A stretch of DNA of 64,000 nt from Sorangium cellulosum (lineage in GTDB: Bacteria; Myxococcota_A; Polyangia; Polyangiales; Polyangiaceae): contig NZ_CP012670.1 of NCBI RefSeq assembly GCF_004135735.1, positions 186,001-250,000 of the forward strand, in the 5' to 3' direction. The notes under the pieces were generated by a model, which saw nothing but the letters and a program-made list of their open reading frames with translations, did not search any database and was not told the DNA's origin. Below are positions 25,823 through 34,699 of this stretch, one piece after another (within the stretch, counting starts at the first letter, position 1; each line of letters opens with the position of its first letter). The position numbers and the translations under genes are program-made.

Positions 25823-26425
25823 CTATGCGGCGCGCCGCGCGAGGGCGACGGCGCGGCGGCCGCGGTCGGTCAGGGCGAAGTGGCCGTCGACGAGGCCCTC
25901 GGCGACGAGCTCGCGCGCCCAGCGCCAGGGCGGCTCGGTGTCCGGGCGCTCGACCCAGGCGCGCAGGGCGTCGAGCGCCTCGGCGGGCAGCTCGAAGCGC
26001 TCGCGGAACGGCGGGAGCGTGCCGACCCGGAGCTCCGTGCCCGCCGGGTCGGCCGCGAGGTCGAGGCCGCGTCGCCGATCGTACACGGCGCCGTCGACCT
26101 CGATGTGGATGCCGCCGGCCCTCTCGCGCGCGATGGCCTCGGAGCCGACCTCGGAGCGGCCGCGGAAGACGAGCGGCGACACCGGCGGCGGCTCGTCCGG
26201 CGCCGGCCCGCGCCGGTGCAGGTGATCGCGCCAGGCTCGCCGGAGCGCCTCGTCGGGGATCGCCTCGGCGAGCGCGCGCTCGAAGCGGTCCTCGATCTCG
26301 AGGACGCGCGCGTCGAGCTTGCGCCGGACCGACTCGGCGGTGGTCCGCCGGTGCTCGTTGTGAACGTGGTTGTGCTCGTGGACGAGCGCCAGCAGGTCGT
26401 CGCGGCTGAGCGGTGGCTTGATCAT
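25823..26425 (-). CDS. Unknown protein
   Basis: A 200-residue cytosolic protein I do not recognise. The N-terminal helix MIKPPLSRDDLLALVHEHNHVHNEHRR is rich in His. A middle part carries LEIEDRFERALAEAIPDEALRRAWRDHL. A beta-rich part follows (GIHIEVDGAVYDRRRGLDL), and the C-terminus resembles a small winged-helix unit (WARELVAEGLVDGHFALTDRGRRAVALAR). The ATG was selected because it begins the region of normal codon use; the frame extends far upstream through low-complexity sequence. Confidence 0.65.
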   Translation of the reverse strand: MIKPPLSRDDLLALVHEHNHVHNEHRRTTAESVRRKLDARVLEIEDRFERALAEAIPDEALRRAWRDHLHRRGPAPDEPPPVSPLVFRGRSEVGSEAIARERAGGIHIEVDGAVYDRRRGLDLAADPAGTELRVGTLPPFRERFELPAEALDALRAWVERPDTEPPWRWARELVAEGLVDGHFALTDRGRRAVALARRAA

Positions 26426-26813
26426 GGGTGCCTCCGTTCCCTCCCTGGGGTCGGCGATCGCGCTCCGCGAGGGAGGATGCGTGAGGACCGGGGGAGGAGC
26501 TTCCAGCCTCCATCGAACGCGGCCACGCGCTCGCCGAGCGGGCCGCGCCGGCGGGCTCACCGCGCGCGTGGGGGCGGGCGGCCAGGCGACCCGACCGAGG
26601 TCGGGGTAACGCCTGGAAACAACGGTTTGGCGGGCGGTCGCCTCAGGCCGTCTGGGCCTGAACGGATGATCCGTGGTACAGGCGCCCTCGCGCCGCCTCC
26701 CGTTCCACGATGTATACCGGAGCTCGGGCGTTGATACGATGAAAAATCGCGTCCGCGGTGCCACCGTCGCCGCCGTCATCCACGCGACGCGCGTGGTGGA
26801 AGGGAGATGGACG
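26426..26813. other. Intergenic gap between divergent genes
   Basis: No gene is seen. A perfect 7-bp inverted repeat with a 5-nt loop (26643-26661, TCAGGCC...GGCCTGA) lies about 150 bp upstream of the glycosyltransferase. The region from 26700 to 26760 is less GC-rich and is the likely promoter. Confidence 0.45.
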
Positions 26814-28013
26814 ATGCGGGTATTGCTGACGGGCGTGGGGACGCGCGGTGACGTGCAACCCGTGGTGGCCCTGGCGGCCGAGGTGCGGCGCCGGGGGCAC
26901 GACGTGAGGCTGTGCGTTCCGCCGAACTTCATCGAATGGGTGGGCGGCCTGGGCTTCGCGGCGACCCCGATCGGAATCGCGATGCGTCCACCGAGCGGGG
27001 CCGCCGCCGCGCACGCCTCCACGCCGACGCCGGAGCAGGTCCGAGCGCTGGTCGAGCACCTCGTGAGAGACCAGTTCGACGCGACCGCGTCGGCCGCCGA
27101 GGGGTGCGACGTGATCGTGGCCGGCGGAGCGCACCAGTACGCCGCGCGGTCCATCGCGGAGCGGCTGGGCATCCCGTCCGTGGTCGCCGTGTACGCGCCG
27201 GTGGCCCTGCCGTCGCCGGATCATGCGCCCGGCGGGGAGCCCGGGGGCGACGCGGAGTCCAACCTCCGAGGCTGGCAGGACGAATCGCGGCGCTGGAACG
27301 AGCGCATCCTCGAGCGGCTCGACGACAACCGGAGGCGGCTGGGCCTGGGGCCGCTGAGCGACGCCCTCGGCCACGTCCTGGGCGAGGCTCCGTGGCTCGC
27401 GGCGGACCCGGTCCTCGGGCCGCCGCCGGCGACGCCCGGCCTGCGGGTCACGCAGACGGGCGCCTGGATCCTCCCCGACCCGACGCCGCTCGCCCCCGCG
27501 CTGGAAGCGTTCCTCTCCGCCGGCGCGCCGCCCGTCTACGTCGGCTTCGGCAGCATGCCTGCGGACCCGCAGACCGGCCGCGTCGTCGTCGAGGCCGTGC
27601 GGGCCGCGGGGCGCCGCGTCGTCCTGTCGCAGGGGTGGGCCGAGCTCGCGCTGGTCGACGACGCCCCGGACTGCATTGCGATCGGCGACGTCAACCAGCA
27701 GGCGCTGTTCCCGAGGGTCGCCGCGGTGGTGCACCACGGCGGGGCGGGGACGACCGTGGTCGCGGCGCGCGCGGGCGCCCCGCAGGTGATCGTCCCGATG
27801 TTCGCCGATCAGCCCTACTGGGCCTCGCGCGTCCGGGCGCTCGGGATCGGGGCGTCCGTGCCTCGTCGCGCGCTGAGCGCGGAGTCCCTCCGGGCCGCGC
27901 TGGGGGACGCCCTCGAGCCCGGTGTCGCCGCGCGCGCGGCCGCGATCGCCGGCGCCGTGGCGGTGAATGGCACGGCCGTCGCCGCCGACCTGATCGAGCG
28001 GGCCTCCGCGTGA
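26814..28013 (+). CDS. UDP-type glycosyltransferase (GT1 family, YjiC/Gtf-like)
   Basis: A 399-residue GT-B enzyme. The N-terminal acceptor domain starts MRVLLTGVGTRGDVQPVVAL, typical of GT1 enzymes that glycosylate natural products or sterols. The C-terminal donor domain has YVGFGSMPADPQ and the signature VVHHGGAGTTVVAARAGAPQVIVPMFADQPYWA with the HHGGAGT nucleotide-binding stretch. The ATG used has a purine-rich site (GGAAGGGAG) just upstream; an alternative in-frame Met lies 75 bp earlier. No biosynthetic cluster surrounds it, so it may modify or detoxify a small molecule. Confidence 0.9.
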   Translation: MRVLLTGVGTRGDVQPVVALAAEVRRRGHDVRLCVPPNFIEWVGGLGFAATPIGIAMRPPSGAAAAHASTPTPEQVRALVEHLVRDQFDATASAAEGCDVIVAGGAHQYAARSIAERLGIPSVVAVYAPVALPSPDHAPGGEPGGDAESNLRGWQDESRRWNERILERLDDNRRRLGLGPLSDALGHVLGEAPWLAADPVLGPPPATPGLRVTQTGAWILPDPTPLAPALEAFLSAGAPPVYVGFGSMPADPQTGRVVVEAVRAAGRRVVLSQGWAELALVDDAPDCIAIGDVNQQALFPRVAAVVHHGGAGTTVVAARAGAPQVIVPMFADQPYWASRVRALGIGASVPRRALSAESLRAALGDALEPGVAARAAAIAGAVAVNGTAVAADLIERASA

Positions 28014-28082
28014 ACCTGGGCTGATCGCCTCGACGCCAACACGCCGGCGCCGCGCGCCTCCTCCTCGACCTGGCGGCGTGGC

Positions 28083-28127
28083 GCGGGCGGCGGCGCAGCG
28101 GGCGGCGGCGCAGCGGGCGGCGGCGCG
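28083..28127. repeat. Three 15-bp tandem repeats, GC-rich
   Basis: Three nearly identical 15-bp units (GCGGGCGGCGGCGCA) lie where a Gly/Ala linker after a signal peptide would be expected, ahead of the GH43 domain. Confidence 0.85.
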
Positions 28128-28155
28128 CCGGCGACGCCGAGCTGCATGGGAGCGT

Positions 28156-29217
28156 CAAGAAGAAGCAGCCGCTCGTGACCGACCTGTACACGGCCGATCC
28201 TTCGGCGCACGTGTTCGACGGCAAGCTCTACTTCTATCCGTCGCACGACGTCAAGAACAACAACCCGGAGGACAACGGGGCTCTCACTTCGACATGAGGG
28301 ATTACCACGTGTATTCCTTCGACGATGTGACCTGCGAGGTCATCGACCACGGCGTCGCGCTCGCCCTCGGCGACGTGCCGTGGGCGCAGAAGCAGCTCTG
28401 GGCGCCCGACGCCGCGTACAAGAGCGGCACGTATTACCTGGTGTTCCCCGCCAAGGACTCGAGCGGGATCTTCCGCATCGGCGTCGCGATGTCCTCGTCT
28501 CCGACCGGGCCGATCAAGGCGGAGCCGGAGCCGATCGCCGGCAGCTTCAGCATCGATCCGACGGTGTTCATCGACGACGACGGGACCGCATATCTCTACT
28601 TCGGCGGCCTGATGGGCGGGCAGCTCGAGCGCTGGCGCACGGGCACGTACGACGCCGGCGGCAGGGGGCCGGGCAGCAACGAGCCGGCGCTCGGCCCGCG
28701 CATGGCCAAGCTCTCGGCGGATCTCACGAGCATCGACGGCGACGTGAGCGAGATCCGCATCAACGACGCCAGCGGCAACGCGCTCACGGCCGGCGATACC
28801 AACCGGCGCTTCTTCGAGGCGGCCTGGCTGCACAAGTACAACGGCACCTACCATCTCTCGTACTCGACGGGCGATACGCACTACCTCGTGTACGCCACGA
28901 GCGACAGCCCGACCGGGCCGTTCACCTACCGTGGTCGCCTGCTCAACCCGCCCTCCGGCTGGACGACCCACCACTCGATCATGCAGTTCAAGGGCGTGCA
29001 GTTCAAGGGCGTGCAGTTCAAGGGCGTGCAGTTCAAGGGCGTGCAGTTCAAGGGCGTGCAGTTCAAGGGCGTGCAGTTCAAGGGCGTGCAGTTCAAGGGC
29101 GACTGGTTCCTCTTCTATCACGAGAACGCGCTCTCCGGGAAAACCCACCTCCGCTCCGTGGAGATCGCCGACCTCACCCACAGCGCCGACGGCACCATTC
29201 CGACGATCGATCCCTGA
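28156..29217 (+). pseudogene. Frameshifted GH43 glycoside hydrolase with expanded QFKG repeat
   Basis: A five-bladed beta-propeller GH43 enzyme (arabinofuranosidase/xylosidase type). The start of the domain (PLVTDLYTADPSAHVFDGK), with the general-base Asp, is in one frame. Near 28277 (after PEDNG) the sequence switches frame, and the rest (GSHFDMRDYHVYSF onward) continues open to the stop. The pK-modulating Asp (SIDPTVFIDDDG) and the general-acid Glu (RRFFEAAWLHKYNG) are present downstream. The downstream frame alone therefore lacks the base and any signal peptide. Near the C-terminus a QFKG strand is copied eight times. It is unlikely to be active as sequenced; the frame also continues upstream through Arg/Ala-rich shadow. 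Confidence 0.75.
28981..29100. repeat. Eight 15-bp tandem repeats encoding (M/V)QFKG
   Basis: Eight head-to-tail 15-bp units GTGCAGTTCAAGGGC (the first begins with A) fill exactly 120 bp. All are in frame inside the GH43 catalytic domain, where relatives have a single QFKG strand before WFLFYH. The copies are identical, which points to recent slippage expansion. Confidence 0.97.
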
Positions 29218-29388
29218 CCCGAGCAGCGGGCGGCGCCGCCCCGCTCGATGAGCTCCCCTCTCCCCCTCGCTCCCCCCTCGCCCCCCTGGCTTCGCTCTCG
29301 GCGAGCGCCTGCGCGGCGCGGTCTCGCGCCGCGGAGGGCACGGACAGGGGCGCCGGGCTATGCTGGCGCGGCGCCAGCACGACAGCTC

Positions 29389-31071
29389 ATGACCAGCCCC
29401 ACGACACCCTCCGCGCCGGCGGGCCCCGCCGCGCCCGCCCTGCGCCCTTACCAGCGCGCCGCCGTCGACGCGGTCCTCGCGGCCCGCAGGCGCGGCGTCC
29501 GGCGCATGGTCGTGTGCCTCCCCACCGGCGCGGGCAAGACGGTCATCTTCTCCCATCTCGCCCGCCTCGCCAGGCGGCAGGTGCTCGTCCTCGCCCACCG
29601 CGAAGAGCTCCTGTTCCAGGCCAGGGACAAGATCGAGCGCGCCCTCGGCGGACAGGCCGCGGTCGCCGTCGAGCAGGGCGAGCTCCGCGCCTCGTCGGAC
29701 GCGCGCGTCATCGTCTGTTCCATTCGCTCCCTCCACGAGAGGCGGCTGGAGCAGGTCAAGAGCGGCCGCGACATCGGCCTCGTGATCTACGACGAATGCC
29801 ACCACGCCCCCGCCGAGGACAACCGCCGCGTCCTCCGCCAGCTCGGCGCCTTCGACCCCGCGTGGACCGGCACCCTGCTCGGGTTCACGGCCACGACGGC
29901 CCGCGGCGACGGCAAGGGCCTCGACGAGGTCTTCGAGGCGATCGTCTACAGCCGCACCCTCCCCGAGATGATCGCGGACGGCTACCTCGTCCCCCTCGCC
30001 GGCTACCGCGTCGCCACCGCCACCGACCTCTCCCGCCTCGACTCCCGCCTCGACGCCGGCGGCCTCGACTTCGCCACCGACGAGCTCGCGGAGGCCGTCG
30101 ACCTGGAGGAGCGCAATGCGCTCGTCGCCCGATCCATTCAAGAGCTCGCCCGCGACCGCCGCACCATCGCCTTCTGCGTCACGGTCGCGCACGCCAGGAA
30201 CCTCTCGAAGGCGCTCAACCACCTCGGCGTCCGGGCCGCGACCGTCCACGGCGACATGCCTTCCGACCTCCGCGGCCGGATCCTCGCCGATTTCCGGGCA
30301 GAGCGCGTCCAGGTCCTCACCAACGTCGCTGTCCTCACCGAGGGCTTCGACGATCCTGGCGTCTCGTGCGTGGCGATGGCCCGCCCCACCCGCTCGGAGG
30401 GGCTCTATGCCCAGTGCGTCGGGCGCGGCACGCGCCTCCATCCGGGCAAGAGGGATTGCCTCATCCTCGATTTCGTCGACCTCTCCTCGCTCGCGCTGTG
30501 CACGCTCCCCTCGCTCTTCGGCATGCCGCGCGACCTCGATCTCGAGGGCAGGGACGCCGCGGAGGCGAGCCGCTTCTACCGGCAGGTGACCTTCGATTAC
30601 GCCGGGTTCGAGGTCGAGGCGGGCCGCATCACGCTGCGCGAGATCCAGGAGCGCGCCGCCCGCTTCGATCCGCTGAGCCTCCGCGTCGACCCCGAGGTGA
30701 TGGCCATCTCGCGCAATGCGTGGGCCTCTCTCGGCCGCTTCGGGCTCGCGCTCCATTTCGAGAGGAAGCCTGGAGCGATCAGCGAGGTCGTCGTCCTCGC
30801 CCGCGGCGGTCGCGGCAAGCGGTGGCACGTCCTCCTGGATGGCGAGCTGGTCGAGCGCTTCTCCACCGTCGAGGAGGCGGTGGCCGCGGTCGATTACGAG
30901 GTCGCGCGCCGCGGCCCCGCGGCCGGGGCCTCGGCGCGCCACGACGCGCCGTGGCGCCGGGGAAAGCCCCCCGCGCCGCTGCCGGCCGAGCCCCCGAGGG
31001 GCTATCCCCCGCCGAGCACCCTGGAACAGGCCATGATCCTCGCGGTGTGGGCCAGGGTCACCGCGCCGTAG
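29389..31071 (+). CDS. DEAD/DEAH-box superfamily 2 helicase
   Basis: A 560-residue SF2 helicase of the RAD25/UvrB-like branch. It has RPYQRAAVDAVL (Q-like), Walker A PTGAGKTVIF, DECH box IYDECHHAP, motif III LGFTATTARGDG, then the second RecA domain with TIAFCVTVAHA, VLTNVAVLTEGFDDP and the motif VI stretch QCVGRGTRLHPGK. An accessory C-terminal domain of about 150 residues follows, with GRGKRWHVLLDGELVERFS. The internal ATG was chosen since the 47 residues before it are low-complexity. It probably unwinds nucleic acid in repair; it stands alone. Confidence 0.9.
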   Translation: MTSPTTPSAPAGPAAPALRPYQRAAVDAVLAARRRGVRRMVVCLPTGAGKTVIFSHLARLARRQVLVLAHREELLFQARDKIERALGGQAAVAVEQGELRASSDARVIVCSIRSLHERRLEQVKSGRDIGLVIYDECHHAPAEDNRRVLRQLGAFDPAWTGTLLGFTATTARGDGKGLDEVFEAIVYSRTLPEMIADGYLVPLAGYRVATATDLSRLDSRLDAGGLDFATDELAEAVDLEERNALVARSIQELARDRRTIAFCVTVAHARNLSKALNHLGVRAATVHGDMPSDLRGRILADFRAERVQVLTNVAVLTEGFDDPGVSCVAMARPTRSEGLYAQCVGRGTRLHPGKRDCLILDFVDLSSLALCTLPSLFGMPRDLDLEGRDAAEASRFYRQVTFDYAGFEVEAGRITLREIQERAARFDPLSLRVDPEVMAISRNAWASLGRFGLALHFERKPGAISEVVVLARGGRGKRWHVLLDGELVERFSTVEEAVAAVDYEVARRGPAAGASARHDAPWRRGKPPAPLPAEPPRGYPPPSTLEQAMILAVWARVTAP

Positions 31072-31113
31072 GCTCGGCCTGCCACGCCGGAGCCGCCCGG
31101 CGGCGTCGGCGCG

Positions 31114-32148
31114 TCAAGCGTCGGCGACGCGCACCACGAGCTTGCCGAAGTTGCGCCCCTCGAGCAGGCCGATGAAGGCCGCCGGCGCGTTCTCCAGCCC
31201 GTCGACCAGGTCCTCGCGCAGCTTGACCCGGCCGTCGGCGACCCACGCGCCCATGTCGCGGCGGAACGCGTCGTAGCGGTCGGCGTAGTGGTCGAGGATG
31301 ACCAGGCCCTGCATGCGAATGCGCTTCTGCAGCACCGCCGTCATCAGCAGCGGCAGCCGGTTCGGGCCGGGCGGCAGCGTCTCGTCGTTGTAATGCGCGA
31401 TCAGGCCGACCACCGGCACGCGCGCGCCGATGTTGAGCAGCGGCAGCACCGCGTCGAACACCGGGCCGCCGACGTTCTCGTAATAGACGTCGATGCCGTC
31501 CGGGCAGGCGACCGCGAGGCGCTCGGCCAGCCGCGGATCGCGGCGGTCGAGGCAGACGTCGAAGCCGAGCTCCTCGACCGCGTGGCGGCACTTGTCGGCG
31601 CCGCCGGCGATGCCGACCACGCGCGCGCCCTCGAGCTTGGCGAGCTGCCCGACCACCGCGCCGACCGCGCCGGTCGCCGCGGCCAGGACCACGGTTTCGC
31701 CCGGCGCGGGCCGGCCGATCTCGAGCAGGCCGACGTAGGCGGTGAACGCGGGCATGCCGAGCACGCCCAGCGCCAGCGACGGCCGCGCCATCTCACCGAG
31801 CTGGACCAGGTCCTGACCGTTCGAGAGCGCGTAGTCCTGCCAGCCGGCGTTGCCGAGCACCAGATCGCCGGCGCGGAACTGCGGATGCCCGGAGGCGACG
31901 ACGCGGCTCACCGTGCCGCCCACCATGGGCTCGCCCAGCCCCACCGACGGCGCGTAGACCGGCGGGATTTCGTCCATCACCTGGCGCATGTACGGATCGA
32001 GCGAGAGGTACAGCGTGCGCAGCAGCACCTGACCTTCGCCTGGCGTCGGTATGGCGGCTTCGTCGAGACGGAAGTCTCGCGGCGTCGGCAGGCCGCGTGG
32101 ACGCGCGGCGAGGATGACGCGGCGATTGACGGGTTCGCGTTGAGGCAT
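31114..32148 (-). CDS. NADP-dependent MDR oxidoreductase (leukotriene B4 dehydrogenase/CurA-like)
   Basis: A 344-residue zinc-free medium-chain reductase. It starts MPQREPVNRRVILAARPRG, the usual opening of the family, with LYLSLDPYMR, the Rossmann site AAATGAVGAVVGQLAKLEGARVVGIAGG and YYENVGG. It reduces the double bond of alpha,beta-unsaturated ketones or aldehydes with NADPH. It lies downstream of a TetR gene on the same strand, and the same 15-bp palindrome occurs in front of both genes, so it is very probably repressed by that TetR protein. Confidence 0.9.
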   Translation of the reverse strand: MPQREPVNRRVILAARPRGLPTPRDFRLDEAAIPTPGEGQVLLRTLYLSLDPYMRQVMDEIPPVYAPSVGLGEPMVGGTVSRVVASGHPQFRAGDLVLGNAGWQDYALSNGQDLVQLGEMARPSLALGVLGMPAFTAYVGLLEIGRPAPGETVVLAAATGAVGAVVGQLAKLEGARVVGIAGGADKCRHAVEELGFDVCLDRRDPRLAERLAVACPDGIDVYYENVGGPVFDAVLPLLNIGARVPVVGLIAHYNDETLPPGPNRLPLLMTAVLQKRIRMQGLVILDHYADRYDAFRRDMGAWVADGRVKLREDLVDGLENAPAAFIGLLEGRNFGKLVVRVADA

Positions 32149-32266
32149 GGGCTACTCCTGTGCTGTGGCGTGGTGTGAGGCGGAAGTGTTCTGCTGGATC
32201 GCTCCGGCGCGCCGCTGGCGCGGTCGAGCGCGGATGAGGCGAGCGCGGCGCGCAACCACGCACGAG

Positions 32267-32281
32267 TAGACCGGTCGTCTA
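32267..32281. promoter_or_regulatory. Probable TetR operator upstream of the MDR reductase
   Basis: TAGACCGGTCGTCTA, a palindrome with 5-bp arms TAGAC/GTCTA around CGGTC. The identical 15 bp (18 bp counting flanks GTAGACCGGTCGTCTA) occurs upstream of the TetR gene at 32952. The site lies about 120 bp upstream of the reductase start. Confidence 0.82.
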
Positions 32282-32326
32282 GAGCCCCGGCGCGAACAAG
32301 GCGGAAGAGCATGCACCTCTCCCGCC

Positions 32327-32947
32327 TCAGGCGGCGTGCGCCAGACCCAGCAGTTGCCGCGTGACGGCCATGGCCGTGTCCAGCGGCGCGCGGTCGCGGG
32401 CGATCTTGGCCAGCAGACTGGCGCCGAGCCAGCTCTGGTAGAGCGCGACCGCGACGGCCTGCGCGTCCTGCCCGGCCGGCAGCGAGCCGTCCGCCCTGCC
32501 GGCCTCGATGCCGCGCGCCAGGCGTTCGACGATGCCGCGGGTGCCGCGCTCCAGCGCCGCGCGCATGTTCTCGGACAGATCGCAGACCTCCGCGCCGAGC
32601 TTGACCACGAGGCAACGCCGCTGCGCCTCGTCGCCGGTCTGCGAGTCGAGCCAGTCGCGGAAATAGCCGATCAGCCGCTCTGCGGCCGTGCCCGGCTGCG
32701 CCAGGAGCGCGTCCATGCGCGCCAGGTAGCCGGCGAAATAGGCCTCGAGCACCGCCTCGCCGAAGGACTCCTTGGAACCGAAGTAGTGATAGAACGAGCC
32801 CTTCGGCACCTGCGCCGCCGCCAGCACCTCGGCCAGGCCGACCGCCGTGAAGCCCTTCCGCAACAGCAGCGGATGGGCCACTTCGAGGATGTGCCGACGG
32901 ACGTCGGTAGTGGCGGCGGTCGCGTTCAACAAGCCGCACGGTAGCAC
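32327..32947 (-). CDS. TetR/AcrR-family transcriptional repressor
   Basis: A 206-residue regulator. The N-terminal HTH is clear: DVRRHILEVAHPLLLRKGFTAVGLAEVLAAAQVPKGSFYHYFGSKES. The ligand domain contains GYFRDWLDSQTGDEAQRRCLVVKLGAE, as in the YcdC/NemR-like subgroup that responds to electrophiles and often controls adjacent reductases. The start is a GTG; TTG codons five and six codons later are alternatives. A perfect copy of the putative operator sits 5 nt upstream of the start, implying autorepression. Confidence 0.9.
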   Translation of the reverse strand: MLPCGLLNATAATTDVRRHILEVAHPLLLRKGFTAVGLAEVLAAAQVPKGSFYHYFGSKESFGEAVLEAYFAGYLARMDALLAQPGTAAERLIGYFRDWLDSQTGDEAQRRCLVVKLGAEVCDLSENMRAALERGTRGIVERLARGIEAGRADGSLPAGQDAQAVAVALYQSWLGASLLAKIARDRAPLDTAMAVTRQLLGLAHAA

Positions 32948-32951
32948 CTAG

Positions 32952-32966
32952 TAGACCGGTCGTCTA
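32952..32966. promoter_or_regulatory. Probable TetR operator upstream of the regulator gene
   Basis: Second exact copy of TAGACCGGTCGTCTA, placed directly in front of the TetR start. Two identical palindromes ahead of the two genes of one pair strongly suggest the repressor's binding site. Confidence 0.85.
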
Positions 32967-33127
32967 TGAAGAACTGGACGGCCGCGAGGCGACCCGTCTC
33001 GTGCTGCGCCGGCGAGCCGTGCTCCAGCGGATCGAAGAGCGGCTCATGATCGATACGGCCCTGGATCCCGCCGCTGTTCGCGTCCGCGATCTGCCACTCG
33101 CTGTTGCGGTCGTCGTGATTGGCCACG

Positions 33128-33211
33128 TCAGCGCAGCGCTCGCCTCATCTCCGAGAGCAGGAAGTCCCAGACCGCCGCGACGCGCGGAGCGTCGCTCGCG
33201 GAGGGGCGTGC
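33128..33211 (-). pseudogene. LysR-type regulator remnant (last 25 or so codons)
   Basis: The minus strand reads RPSASDAPRVAAVWDFLLSE then MRRALR and a stop. That is the typical C-terminal helix and end of a LysR-family regulator. Nothing upstream in this frame resembles the rest of such a protein, so only the 3' end survives. Confidence 0.55.
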
Positions 33212-33333
33212 GGTTTCGAGCGATGGTCCGCGCGCCGGAGCGCTCGCCTCGCTGCCGGGCGTCGAGCTCGTGGGCGGCGACTTCGACGATCGGGAGACGC
33301 TCGCGCGAGCGCTCGCGGGCGTGGAGCGCGCAG
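33196..33333 (+). pseudogene. NmrA-like NAD(P)-binding protein remnant, frameshifted
   Basis: RRGVRFRAMVRAPERS in one frame and ALASLPGVELVGGDFDD then RETLARALAGVERA in the next frame together match residues ~20-60 of NmrA/SDRa5-type Rossmann proteins (second and third strands). A one-base shift lies near 33238. Both ends of the gene are missing. Confidence 0.55.
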
Positions 33334-33397
33334 GGGCGGCTCGCGCAGGGGCCGCGCGCGACCCTCCCTGCGCTGCGTCGCTGTCCCGGCGAGGAGG

Positions 33398-34633
33398 CTA
33401 CGCCACGAGGTGCTCGAGCGGCCCTGTCTCGGCCTCCTCCCACGCGGGGAACGGATCGTCGAGCCGGCGCCAGCCGGAGGGGCCCTCGGCCATCTCGTCC
33501 GGGGTGAGCAGGCAGGCGTCGAGTCCGCGCGTGAGCGCCTCACGATTCATGTCGACGCCGATGAAGACGATCTCCTGCCGCCGGTCGCCCCAGGTCGGGT
33601 CCCACGCGGCGTCGATGGCGGCGCGCGTCTCCTCGTCTCCGGGCCACTCCGCCTCCGGCAGGGCCGCGTACCACCTGCCCGCGGCCTCGAAGGAGGCCGC
33701 GCCGCCGGCCTGCGACCAGGCGCCGGTGACGCTCATGCGCGTCGCGAGCCAGAAGAACCCCTTGGAGCGGAGCACTCCATCCCAGGCGCTCGCGCCGTGA
33801 AGGAGCTGCCAGAGCCGCCCCGGGTGCATCGGGCGGCGGGCGCGGTAAACGAAGCTCTGGATCCCGTACTCCTCGGTCTCGGGAACGTGCTCGCCGCGCA
33901 GCTCCCTCATCCAGCCGGGCGCGCGCGCCGCCTCCTCGAAATCGAAGCGCGCGGTGCCGAGGATCTCGCGCGGATCGACCTGACCCCGGAGGGACCTGAG
34001 GATGCGGGCGCCGGGGTTCAGGTGCCGGAGCATCGCCGTGAGCCGCTCGACCTCGTCCTCGCCCACGAGATCCGTCTTGTTGACGACGAGGACGTTGGCG
34101 AACTCGACCTGCTCGACGAGCAGATCCGCGACCGTGCGCTCGTCGTCGCCGTCCAGCGCGGCCTTGCGCGCGCGGAGGTCGTCGGCGCTCGTCCAGTCCG
34201 CGAGGAACCGCTGCGCGTCGACCACGGTGACGAGCGTGTCGAGCCGGGCGACCTCCGACAGGCCCTCGCCGGTCTCCGGATCCTCGAAGGTGAACGTCTC
34301 CGCGACGGGGAGGGGCTCCGAGATGCCGGTCGACTCGATGAGCAGGTAATCGAAGCGCCGCTCCCGCGCGAGCCGGGCGACCTCGACCAGGAGATCTTCC
34401 CGGAGCGTGCAGCAGATGCAGCCGTTCGACATCTCGACGAGCCGCTCCTCCACCCGGCGGAGCGCCGCGCCCCCGCCCCGGACGAGCGCCGCGTCGACGT
34501 TGACCTCGCTCATGTCGTTGACGATCACGGCGACCCGCAAGCCGTCGCGGTTCGCGAGGACGTGGTTGAGCAGCGTGGTCTTGCCCGCGCCCAGGAAGCC
34601 GGACAGCACGGTGACGGGGAGCTTTCGGGTCAC
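33398..34633 (-). CDS. COG0523/CobW-family GTP-binding metallochaperone
   Basis: A 411-residue G3E GTPase. Walker A is GFLGAGKT (12-19), and the metal-binding CxCC motif is Cys72-Cys74-Cys75 ([11 protein letters not shown]). The switch region is [11 protein letters not shown], and the guanine-specificity motif is NKTD. The C-terminal CobW_C domain has [15 protein letters not shown] and [12 protein letters not shown]. Relatives (YciC/ZigA/ZagA) move zinc to client enzymes when zinc is scarce. A near-perfect 16-bp palindrome in an unusually AT-rich spot 67 bp upstream fits control by a Fur-family metal regulator. Confidence 0.92.
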   Translation of the reverse strand: MTRKLPVTVLSGFLGAGKTTLLNHVLANRDGLRVAVIVNDMSEVNVDAALVRGGGAALRRVEERLVEMSNGCICCTLREDLLVEVARLARERRFDYLLIESTGISEPLPVAETFTFEDPETGEGLSEVARLDTLVTVVDAQRFLADWTSADDLRARKAALDGDDERTVADLLVEQVEFANVLVVNKTDLVGEDEVERLTAMLRHLNPGARILRSLRGQVDPREILGTARFDFEEAARAPGWMRELRGEHVPETEEYGIQSFVYRARRPMHPGRLWQLLHGASAWDGVLRSKGFFWLATRMSVTGAWSQAGGAASFEAAGRWYAALPEAEWPGDEETRAAIDAAWDPTWGDRRQEIVFIGVDMNREALTRGLDACLLTPDEMAEGPSGWRRLDDPFPAWEEAETGPLEHLVA

Positions 34634-34699
34634 GACAGAGCCCTCTCTACGGTGGGAGCCGCGCGCCGCGGCGTGGGGCGGGGAGGGTTAGTGTACCAA

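Larger units (their letters stand above)
32967..33397. other. Gap made of gene remnants
   Basis: No intact gene is visible. From 33126 to 32970 on the minus strand a 50-odd residue stretch with normal codon use (MANHDDRNSEWQIADANSGG, then HGSPAQHETGRLAAVQFF) looks like the tail of a lost gene. Next to it lie a LysR C-terminal remnant and an NmrA-like remnant, annotated separately. Confidence 0.5.

Noticed and set aside
26643..26661. 7-bp hairpin upstream of the glycosyltransferase as terminator
   Set aside because: Short stem, no T-run, between divergent genes; left as a minor palindrome.
28981..29100. CRISPR-like regular repeats
   Set aside because: Units are 15 bp, directly adjacent without spacers and in frame with a protein; not a CRISPR array.
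28234..30942. 902-codon minus-strand frame across GH43 and helicase
   Set aside because: Antisense shadow; the helicase motifs are all on the plus strand.
32926..33126. 66-codon minus-strand frame (MANHDDRNSEWQ)
   Set aside because: Codon use looks real, but it is short, overlaps the TetR operator and start, and lacks a recognisable domain; noted as a remnant only.
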